From Rikenellaceae bacterium (GTDB taxonomy: Bacteria > Bacteroidota > Bacteroidia > Bacteroidales > Rikenellaceae), in NCBI GenBank assembly GCA_015059715.1, contig SUZV01000008.1, forward strand, positions 1 to 64,000: DNA of 64,000 nucleotides, written 5' to 3'. The stretch's first letter is position 1. Each line of letters opens with the position of its first letter. Shown here piece by piece: positions 44,796-51,662 of this stretch. The position numbers and the translations under genes were made by a program. The notes beneath the pieces are model-generated. The model searched no databases, was not told the DNA's origin, and saw only the letters and a list, made by a program, of their open reading frames with translations.

Positions 44796-45530
44796 ATGGC
44801 TAAATTATATATCGTACCAACACCTATAGGAAACCTTGAGGATATCACACTACGTGCGATAAACACCCTTAAGGAGGTAGACTTCATCCTTGCAGAAGAT
44901 ACACGCACCACATCGCACCTGCTGCGCCACTTAGGTATCGAGAAGCCTATGCACTCGCACCATAAGTTCAACGAGCACGCCACCGTAGGTCGTGTGGCCG
45001 AGGCTATAGCTCAGGGTAAGAATGTCGCCTTGGTGTCGGATGCTGGTACGCCAGGCATCTCCGACCCGGGCTTTCTGCTTGTGCGTCGCTGTGTTGAGGA
45101 GGGTATCGATGTGGTGACACTCCCAGGAGCTACAGCACTCATACCTGCTGTTGTGCAGAGTGGCTTTCCGTGCGATAGGTTCTGCTTCGAGGGCTTCCTG
45201 CCGCAGAAGAAGGGGCGTATGAAACGCCTTGAGGAGCTGTCTACAGAGCCACGCACACTGATACTCTACGAGTCGCCCTATCGCGTGGTTAAGTGTCTTG
45301 AGCAGCTCACCGAGACCTTCGGCTCGGAGCGTCGTGTAGCTGTGGTAAGGGAGATAACCAAGAGGTTCGAGGAGTCGGTGCGTGGCACTATAAGCGAGGC
45401 TCTTGACCACTTCCGCACACACGAGCCTAAGGGAGAGTTTGTCATTGTCGTCGAGGGCTACGACCCTAAGCGTAGGGGTGTAGCTACAGACGAGGAGGCT
45501 GACGAGGATGCCGACGCGGAGAATCAATAA
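44796..45530 (+). CDS. rsmI: 16S rRNA (cytidine(1402)-2'-O)-methyltransferase
   Basis: Methylates C1402 of 16S rRNA with SAM, together with RsmH, and tunes the decoding centre. The 244-residue protein has the family motifs PTPIGNLEDITLRA at its start, AEDTRTTSHLLRHL, then ALVSDAGTPGISDPG near residue 80, and LPGATALIPAVVQSG near 107. It starts 3 bases after the low-complexity gene. The acidic tail (EEADEDADAEN) is unusual but harmless-looking. Confidence 0.95.
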   Translation: MAKLYIVPTPIGNLEDITLRAINTLKEVDFILAEDTRTTSHLLRHLGIEKPMHSHHKFNEHATVGRVAEAIAQGKNVALVSDAGTPGISDPGFLLVRRCVEEGIDVVTLPGATALIPAVVQSGFPCDRFCFEGFLPQKKGRMKRLEELSTEPRTLILYESPYRVVKCLEQLTETFGSERRVAVVREITKRFEESVRGTISEALDHFRTHEPKGEFVIVVEGYDPKRRGVATDEEADEDADAENQ

Positions 45531-45565
45531 TATGTAGTAGGGTAGTAGTCCAAAGTACCGAAGCT

Positions 45566-46567
45566 ATGGCTAAGCTGAGTGTTGTGATACTCAATTGGAA
45601 TGGTCGCCACCACTTAGAGCGTTATCTGCATAGTGTTGTGGCCCATACAACTGGCGATGCCGAGGTTGTCGTTGTAGACAATGGCTCTACGGATGACTCG
45701 GTGGCGTGGCTTAAGAGAAACTATCCCGATGTGCGTGTCGTGTGTCTGGATAAGAATTATGGCTTTGCTGGGGGCTACAATCGTGGCCTGAAGAGCATAG
45801 ATACCCCCTACACGCTGCTACTAAACTCCGATGTAGAGGTTACCGAGGGGTGGTGGCAGCCCCTTGTCGCGATATTGGACTCAGAGGCCGATGTTGCTGT
45901 CGTAGCACCCAAGCTGCGTGCTGCTGCTGAGCGCGAGATGTTCGAGTATGCTGGTGCTTCGGGCGGCTTTATCGACTACTTGGGTTACCCCTTTTGTCGT
46001 GGTCGCATACTCTCCTCTGTAGAGCGTGATGAGGGGCAGTATGACACGCGGCGCGACATCTTCTGGGCCAGTGGTGCAGCGATGTGTTGTCGCCGCGAGG
46101 CGTTTGATGCCCTCGGGGGCTTCGACGAGGAGTTCTTTGCCCATATGGAGGAGATAGACCTACAGTGGCGTATGCAGCTCTCGGGATGGCGCATAGTCAT
46201 CGAGCCCCGTGCCGTAGTATACCACCTCGGAGGGGGTACGTTGCCACCCTCGCCACAGAAGATATACCTTAACCACCGCAACAACTTAGCGATGCTCTAC
46301 AAGTGCTCAACGCCTCTACAGCGCGCTGTGGTGGCCATAGTGCGACCCTTTACAGATGCCCTGGAGGCTGTGGGCTACCTCGTGATGCTGCAACCGCGTA
46401 AGGCGTGGGCCATAGTACGTGCGTGGGGTAGCTTTATCGCATGGCACGGCAGGCTCCACAGAGCGCGTCGCGCTATAAAGCGCAGAAAAAGAGCCGTGGG
46501 GATATACCACTTCTCGATAGTTTTACGTTACCTCTGTGGCCTACGCCACTTTAACAATATGATGTGA
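45566..46567 (+). CDS. glycosyltransferase family 2
   Basis: A 333-residue GT-A glycosyltransferase: VILNWNGRHHLERYLHS at the start, DNGSTDDSV near 45 and LLLNSDVEV near 90 for the nucleotide-sugar site, then the EEIDLQWRMQLSGW motif near 195, typical of rhamnosyl- or related cell-surface glycan transferases. Two weakly hydrophobic segments near the C-terminus may attach it to the membrane. Its stop overlaps the start of the next glycosyltransferase (TGATG). Donor and acceptor are not known. Confidence 0.88.
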   Translation: MAKLSVVILNWNGRHHLERYLHSVVAHTTGDAEVVVVDNGSTDDSVAWLKRNYPDVRVVCLDKNYGFAGGYNRGLKSIDTPYTLLLNSDVEVTEGWWQPLVAILDSEADVAVVAPKLRAAAEREMFEYAGASGGFIDYLGYPFCRGRILSSVERDEGQYDTRRDIFWASGAAMCCRREAFDALGGFDEEFFAHMEEIDLQWRMQLSGWRIVIEPRAVVYHLGGGTLPPSPQKIYLNHRNNLAMLYKCSTPLQRAVVAIVRPFTDALEAVGYLVMLQPRKAWAIVRAWGSFIAWHGRLHRARRAIKRRKRAVGIYHFSIVLRYLCGLRHFNNMM

Positions 46568-47280
46568 TGAGACGACTGATAATTATACCCACCTACAACG
46601 AGAGGGAGAATGTCGTAAGGATGATACGTCGCCTTATGGCTCTACGCGAGCAGTACGACCTGCTTGTTGTCGACGATGGCTCGCCCGATGGCACTGCGGC
46701 CCTCGTGCGTGATGAGCAGCAGAGCTACGGTATGCGCCTGCACCTTATCGAGCGTAGTGGTAAGCTCGGCCTCGGCACGGCATACATCGCAGGCTTTAAG
46801 TTCGCCTTGGAGCGTGGCTATGACCGCATCTTCGAGATGGACTGCGACTTTTCGCACAACCCCGACGACCTTGCACGCTTAGATGCGATGCTCGCGGAGC
46901 GCGATGTGGCCATCGGCTCGCGATACTCCAAGGGTGTGAACGTGGTAAACTGGCCTATGGGACGACTGCTCATCTCCTACTTTGCGTCGAAGTATGTGCG
47001 CCTTATCACCCGTATGCCCATCTACGATGCTACGGCAGGCTTTGTGGCCTATCGTCGCGAGGTGCTTGCAGCCATAGATTTCGACAAGGTGGAGATGAAC
47101 GGCTATGGCTTTCAGATAGAGATGAAGTACTCGGCCTGGAGGCTCGGCTTTAACCTCGGTGAGGTGTCGATAATCTTCATAGATCGCGAGCAAGGGGTGT
47201 CGAAGATGTCATCAGGAATATTTGGTGAGGCCTTCTTCGGGGTCCTTAAGTTGCCATTTAGAACTATTAACCGAAAATAA
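46567..47280 (+). CDS. polyprenol monophosphomannose synthase-like GT2
   Basis: A 237-residue transferase of the Dpm1 type, expected to move mannose or another hexose from a nucleotide sugar to undecaprenyl phosphate. Motifs: PTYNERENV at the start, DDGSPDGTAALV near 38, MDCDFSHNPDD near 98 and GSRYSKG near 118. No long C-terminal membrane domain, as in one-domain DPMS. ATG 46567 overlaps the previous stop by one base; a GTG at 46564 is possible. It could supply a lipid-linked sugar for glycoprotein or surface glycan synthesis. Confidence 0.88.
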   Translation: MRRLIIIPTYNERENVVRMIRRLMALREQYDLLVVDDGSPDGTAALVRDEQQSYGMRLHLIERSGKLGLGTAYIAGFKFALERGYDRIFEMDCDFSHNPDDLARLDAMLAERDVAIGSRYSKGVNVVNWPMGRLLISYFASKYVRLITRMPIYDATAGFVAYRREVLAAIDFDKVEMNGYGFQIEMKYSAWRLGFNLGEVSIIFIDREQGVSKMSSGIFGEAFFGVLKLPFRTINRK

Positions 47281-47289
47281 GTTACCAAT

Positions 47290-48075
47290 ATGGATATGAA
47301 AGAGGCCGAGAAGGCCACCGCACGACTGCTCGACATTATGGAAACACTACGCAGGGAGTGTCCTTGGGATAGGGAGCAGACTTTTGATACCTTGAGAAAC
47401 AACACTATAGAGGAGACCTATGAGCTCGCCGATGCCATAACAGACAAGAATATGGATGGCATAAAGGAGGAGCTTGGCGATCTACTCCTGCACGTCGCCT
47501 TCTACTCGAAGCTCGGTGACGAGGCTGGGGCCTTCGACTATACCGATGTGGCAAATGGCGTGTGCGACAAGCTGATATACCGCCATCCGCACGTCTATGG
47601 AGATATTCATGCCGACACTCCCGAGGTGGTTAAGCAGAACTGGGAGGCCCTCAAGCTGCGCAAAAAGCGACGCAAGAGCGGCACCTTAGGAGGCGTGCCC
47701 GTATCGCTTCCTGCTATGGTCAAGGCCTTCCGCGTGGGCGAGAAGGCTGCCTCGGTAGGTTTCGACTGGGGGCGTAAGGAGGATGTGTGGGATAAGGTGC
47801 GCGAGGAGCTTATGGAGGTAGATGCCGAGGTTAGGTCGGGCAATAAGGAGCACCTTACCGACGAGATGGGCGACCTCTTCTTCGCCCTGATAAATGCTTG
47901 TCGTCTCTACGGCATAGACCCCGAGGGGGCTCTTGAGCGCACGAATAAGAAGTTTATCCGTCGCTTTGGATATGTCGAGCAGCAGGCCGAGGCCTCGGGG
48001 CGTATGCTTGGCGATATGACCCTCGAAGAGATGGATGCCTACTGGGATGAAGCTAAACGATTAGAACACGAATAA
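47290..48075 (+). CDS. mazG: nucleoside triphosphate pyrophosphohydrolase MazG
   Basis: Hydrolyses NTPs to NMPs and pyrophosphate, clearing abnormal nucleotides. The 261-residue protein has two MazG domains: residues about 10-115 (WDREQTFDTLRNNTIEETYELADAI, KEELGDLLLHVAFYSKLGDE) and about 160-235 (VREELMEVDAEVRS, DEMGDLFFALINACRLYGID). Metal-binding Glu residues of EExxE type are present in both halves. It follows the DPMS-like gene by 10 bases and precedes the carbonic anhydrase by 12. Confidence 0.95.
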   Translation: MDMKEAEKATARLLDIMETLRRECPWDREQTFDTLRNNTIEETYELADAITDKNMDGIKEELGDLLLHVAFYSKLGDEAGAFDYTDVANGVCDKLIYRHPHVYGDIHADTPEVVKQNWEALKLRKKRRKSGTLGGVPVSLPAMVKAFRVGEKAASVGFDWGRKEDVWDKVREELMEVDAEVRSGNKEHLTDEMGDLFFALINACRLYGIDPEGALERTNKKFIRRFGYVEQQAEASGRMLGDMTLEEMDAYWDEAKRLEHE

Positions 48076-48087
48076 AATACTATAACT

Positions 48088-48612
48088 ATGGCACTTATAA
48101 GAGAAGTTAGAGGCTACGAGCCTAAGATTGGTAACGACACGTGGTTGGCCGAGAATGCCACCGTAATAGGCAATGTCACCATAGGTGAGAACTGCTCGAT
48201 ATGGTACAATGCTGTGTTGCGTGGCGATGTTAATGCCATCACCATTGGCAACCATACAAATATCCAGGATGGTGTTGTCATCCACACCCTCTACGATGGT
48301 TCTAAGCACCCCTCGCAGACCCATATTGGCGACTATGTATCCGTAGGTCATAATGCCATTATTCATGGTGCTATCATCGAGGACGACTGCCTTATAGGCA
48401 TGGGAGCTACAATTCTCGACAATGCTGTTGTCGGCACAGGGTGCATTGTTGCCGCCAATGCTCTTGTCCTCTCTAACCAGCATCTTGAGCCCAACTCTCT
48501 CTATGCTGGTATCCCTGCCAAGAAGGTTAAGGATGTTACTCCCGAGCAGCGCGAGGAGATTATCAAGCGCACGGCGAGGGATTATCGGACTTATGCGTCT
48601 TGGTACGAGTAA
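48088..48612 (+). CDS. gamma-carbonic anhydrase family protein
   Basis: A 174-residue left-handed beta-helix protein made of hexapeptide repeats (ATVIGNVTIGENCSIWYNAV, ITIGNHTNIQDGVVIHT, THIGDYVSVGHNAIIHGAII). Candidate zinc ligands lie in QDGVVIH and VGHNAIIHG, in line with the gamma-carbonic anhydrase/YrdA group; some members of this group have no carbonic anhydrase activity. It is the last gene of the 43.7-48.6 kb operon run. An R2 repeat begins at the final base of its stop codon. Confidence 0.9.
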   Translation: MALIREVRGYEPKIGNDTWLAENATVIGNVTIGENCSIWYNAVLRGDVNAITIGNHTNIQDGVVIHTLYDGSKHPSQTHIGDYVSVGHNAIIHGAIIEDDCLIGMGATILDNAVVGTGCIVAANALVLSNQHLEPNSLYAGIPAKKVKDVTPEQREEIIKRTARDYRTYASWYE

Positions 48613-48736
48613 TTTCTTGTGATAATGGCGCATCTGCGGCATCTGGCTTGAGGGCAAAATGCTCATTTACCTTAAGTAAACTCCGCTTTTGCCCTCTGCG
48701 ACCAGCTACCACAGCTGCACCATTCTGACAAGAAAT
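48612..48736 (-). repeat. R2-family inverted-repeat element, copy 2
   Basis: 125 bp bounded by ATTTCTTGT (48612-48620) and ACAAGAAAT (48728-48736), with inner imperfect pairing (AATGGCGCA against TGCACCATT). The core stem TTTAC-CTTAA-GTAAA lies at 48666-48680, flanked by GAGGGCAAAA/TTTTGCCCTC, which also pair. Its 5' base is the last base of the carbonic anhydrase stop codon. Confidence 0.8.
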
Positions 48737-48768
48737 TTGGTCCTAATTGGGGTAATTGCTCTCTGTAG

Positions 48769-49173
48769 TTTGGCCTTGCGGCCACTGCTTCGCAGTATGG
48801 GTAGTTCGCAGGCCTTCGCCTGCTAAAGGGTAGTTCGCAAGCAGAGCTTGCTAAGGAGTAGTGCGCTCGCTTGCAGCGAGCTAAAGAGTAGTTTAGGAGT
48901 TTTCGTTGCTGCGGATTGTTGTGATACCCGACCTCTTAATGTCTTATGGTCTTAACGTCTTAATGTCCTAAAAAAATAAAGACAATAGGACGATAAGACA
49001 ATAGGACGATAAGACGATAAGATGGTTACGGACAACCATTTTAACCTTTTGTTCCCCTTTAGCAGCGTTAGCTGCGAGCTACCCCTCAGCAAGCTTTAGC
49101 TTGCGCACTACTCTTTAGCTCGCCCAAGGCGAGCGAACTACCCTTACAGCTTCAGCTGTCACCGCAAGGTGAC
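48769..49173 (+). repeat. interspersed hairpin-array element E6 (complete, diverged left end)
   Basis: About 405 bp. The left terminal hairpin reads TTGGCC-TTGC-GGCCA instead of TTCACC-TTGC-GGTGA, and the next is ACTGC-TTC-GCAGT instead of CAGCT-AA-AGCTG: changes on both sides of each stem keep pairing. Left stems: GCAGGC-CTTC-GCCTGC, GCAAGC-AGA-GCTTGC, GCTCGC-TTGCA-GCGAGC. The core and right arm (GCAGC-GTTA-GCTGC, GCAAGC-TTTA-GCTTGC, CGCTCGCC/GGCGAGCG-like) are normal, ending GTCACCGCAAGGTGAC. Confidence 0.9.
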
Positions 49174-49231
49174 AAGAAATACAACCTTCAGGAAACAGAC
49201 GACAGGCCTATAACTAATGACTAATTGCTAA

Positions 49232-50569
49232 ATGAAGAATAACATCATACTACACACGCTCATAGCCATAGCTCTAAGTCTTGTGGTTAACTTCTCCTAT
49301 CTGCTGCTGCCGATAATCACTGACCAGGGTATAGCGCAACGTGGCAGAGAGCTACAGCCTCGCAAGCACAACACAGGAGTGCTCCACATAGACCCCGACA
49401 TGCACGGATATATAATCTGTGACTGCGAGCTACGCGATAGTGTATATGTCTCGGCATGGCAGGTACACAGGCACAAACTGATGGATGGTGACCACCTAAC
49501 ATTTAGCACACGACGACTTGAGGGTGACACATACACCGAGAAGCAGAAGTCCGAGGCCCATCCACGACTCGACGAGGTGTATATCCGCAATGGCGAGAGG
49601 TTCGACTTCGACACCCTCTATGACCGCCCGAGCAGGACGGTAGAGTTTGTATGGCAGATAGCCTACTACGCCATAATATCGCTACTCATACTCCTTGTTC
49701 TCACGATAATGCCTCGTGGCGGAACATATACCACAGGGCTCTTTGTGCGTAGGTCGCTGATAGCCCTGCTTATATCCATCGTAGGTATATACTTCGCCCC
49801 TGTGGTGGCCTTCAAGGAGGGGGTGATGCGCATAGTATTCTTCTTCCAGGATGACCCCCACAGCAATACTTACCTTATAGTCCTTACCAAGTCCATCTTT
49901 ATATTGGTGACGACGATACTCTACTCGCGCATATACCTGCTTATGCAGCAGCGTCAGGTAATGGTCGTAGAGAACGAGAGGCTTAAGACCGAGAACCTAT
50001 CCACGCGATACAATATGCTTGTGGGGCAGATAAATCCTCACTTCTTCTTCAATTCGCTCAACTCGTTAGCTATGCTTGTGCGCGAGCATGACGACAAGCG
50101 CGCCTTGGAGTATATTGACCAGCTATCCTACACCTTCAGGTATATTATCCAGAGTGGACAGGCCAGCATCACAACGCTTAGGGAGGAGATGGCCTTTGCC
50201 GAGGCGTACATATATCTGTTTAAGATACGTTACGCCGAAAAGCTCTTCTTCGACATCGACATAGACCCGAAATATAACGAGTGGACGCTGCCAGCACTCT
50301 CGCTGCAACCGCTTATCGGTAATGCCGTAAAGCACAACACCATAACCACAAAGAATCCGCTACATGTGGCGATAAGGGTTAAGGGTGGTGTGTTGGAGGT
50401 CGAGAATAGAAAGATGCCAAAGCTCGATGTTGAGCCCTCGACGGGTATAGGTCTGCAAAACCTACGCAGCAGATGGCATATAGTCACTGGCCGCGATATA
50501 GAGATTATCAATACCGAGGAGCGTTTCATGGTGCGCCTACCCTTGGATAACCCAGCAAAGAAACGATGA
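49232..50569 (+). CDS. LytS-type sensor histidine kinase
   Basis: A 445-residue membrane sensor kinase. A signal-anchor helix (about 8-28) and a 120-residue exported domain precede four hydrophobic segments (about 148-245). The His_kinase domain follows, with the phospho-acceptor motif QINPHFFFNSLNSL near 268 and a late ATPase domain (LIGNAVKHNT, STGIGLQNLRSRW). It is the no-LOV, membrane-anchored Bacteroidota kind. Its stop overlaps the start of the LytTR regulator, so the two form an operon and a phosphorelay pair. Confidence 0.92.
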   Translation: MKNNIILHTLIAIALSLVVNFSYLLLPIITDQGIAQRGRELQPRKHNTGVLHIDPDMHGYIICDCELRDSVYVSAWQVHRHKLMDGDHLTFSTRRLEGDTYTEKQKSEAHPRLDEVYIRNGERFDFDTLYDRPSRTVEFVWQIAYYAIISLLILLVLTIMPRGGTYTTGLFVRRSLIALLISIVGIYFAPVVAFKEGVMRIVFFFQDDPHSNTYLIVLTKSIFILVTTILYSRIYLLMQQRQVMVVENERLKTENLSTRYNMLVGQINPHFFFNSLNSLAMLVREHDDKRALEYIDQLSYTFRYIIQSGQASITTLREEMAFAEAYIYLFKIRYAEKLFFDIDIDPKYNEWTLPALSLQPLIGNAVKHNTITTKNPLHVAIRVKGGVLEVENRKMPKLDVEPSTGIGLQNLRSRWHIVTGRDIEIINTEERFMVRLPLDNPAKKR

Positions 50570-51336
50570 TAAGAGTGGTAATAGTTGAGGATGAGACCGC
50601 TGCGGTGGTTAATCTGCGTAGTATGCTTACAGCGATAGTGCCAAATGTCGAGGTTGTCGCTGTGCTCGAATCGGTAGAGGAGGCGGTGGAGTACTTCTCG
50701 CGTGATGTAGTGGCCGATGTGGTGTTTATGGATATACACCTTGCCGATGGCGACTCGTTCCGCATATTTCATAGCGTAGATATCAATGCCCCGATAATCT
50801 TTACTACGGCATACGATGAGTATGCCCTTGAGGCCTTCAAGGTCAACAGCATAGACTACCTATTGAAGCCCTTCAAGGAGGAGGAGTTGCGCCGTGCCAT
50901 AGATAAGCTGCGCCGACTGACAAATGTCGAGCATAACGAACAGCGCGAGAAGAGAAACCGTATGGCTGCCGAGGTGCTTAACTCTGAGATGCAGACACTT
51001 CTTGTGCGCTACAAGGATAAGATTATCCCTGTAAGTGTCGAGGATGTGGCCTTCTTCTACACCTCGTCGGAGCGTGTCACGCTGACAACCCTTACTGGAG
51101 ATAGCTACATTGTGGATAAGACCCTTGAGGCCTTGGGACAGCAGCTGTCGCCCCAGATGTTCTTCAGGGCCAATCGTCAGTTTATCATCTCGCGCAAGGC
51201 TGTAAAGGATATAGTTGTATGGTTTGGCAGTAGGCTCTCGCCCAACTTAGTTGTCGATATCCCCGAGAGGATAATCATCTCTAAGGCTCGTGTGCCAGAG
51301 TTTAAGCAGTGGCTACAACTTGCGGTTAGTAATTAG
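50566..51336 (+). CDS. LytTR-family response regulator
   Basis: A 256-residue regulator: receiver domain (1-120) with the phosphorylated Asp at residue 56 (VVFMDIHLADGD) and the conserved Lys in YLLKPF near 103, then a LytTR DNA-binding domain (about 145-250, IIPVSVEDVAFFYTSSERVT, FFRANRQFIISRKAVKDI). It overlaps the kinase by 4 bases (ATGA). The receptor-like gene that follows 326 bases downstream may be a target, but I see no defined LytTR binding site. Confidence 0.95.
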   Translation: MIRVVIVEDETAAVVNLRSMLTAIVPNVEVVAVLESVEEAVEYFSRDVVADVVFMDIHLADGDSFRIFHSVDINAPIIFTTAYDEYALEAFKVNSIDYLLKPFKEEELRRAIDKLRRLTNVEHNEQREKRNRMAAEVLNSEMQTLLVRYKDKIIPVSVEDVAFFYTSSERVTLTTLTGDSYIVDKTLEALGQQLSPQMFFRANRQFIISRKAVKDIVVWFGSRLSPNLVVDIPERIIISKARVPEFKQWLQLAVSN

Positions 51337-51662
51337 TAATATTTTCACCTTGGGGTGAATAAATCGTCATTGCGAAGGGTTATATTCACCTATCGGTTGT
51401 GATGCCCTGTAGAGGCTATGTAATTCTATGGCGATACGCCATTGTTTATACCTTTCACCCTCCGCTTACCTTGGTCAAATGTCGTTTTACCGCCCATTTT
51501 GGGCGATTCACCGATATATATCCTCTAATGTCAAGAAAAAGTACTATTTTCGCGTAGCGAAAGTGTAAAACAGGGGTTGCTTAAATAGAGCTCTTCGATA
51601 GCGAGGGACTAAATGTGTAACCTATAAATATTGTAATAATAAGTAAAACAGAGATAATAGCT
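51337..51662. other. gene-free gap with several small hairpins
   Basis: No coding sequence is seen. It holds a TTCACC-TTGG-GGTGAA hairpin (51345-51360, probably a degenerate solo end of the E family or a terminator for the regulator), CGCCCA-TTT-TGGGCG (51491-51505) and TTTCGC-GTA-GCGAAA (51548-51562). ATCGTCATTGCGAAGG near 51364 resembles a widely dispersed intergenic repeat. No consensus promoter is evident before the receptor gene. Confidence 0.5.
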
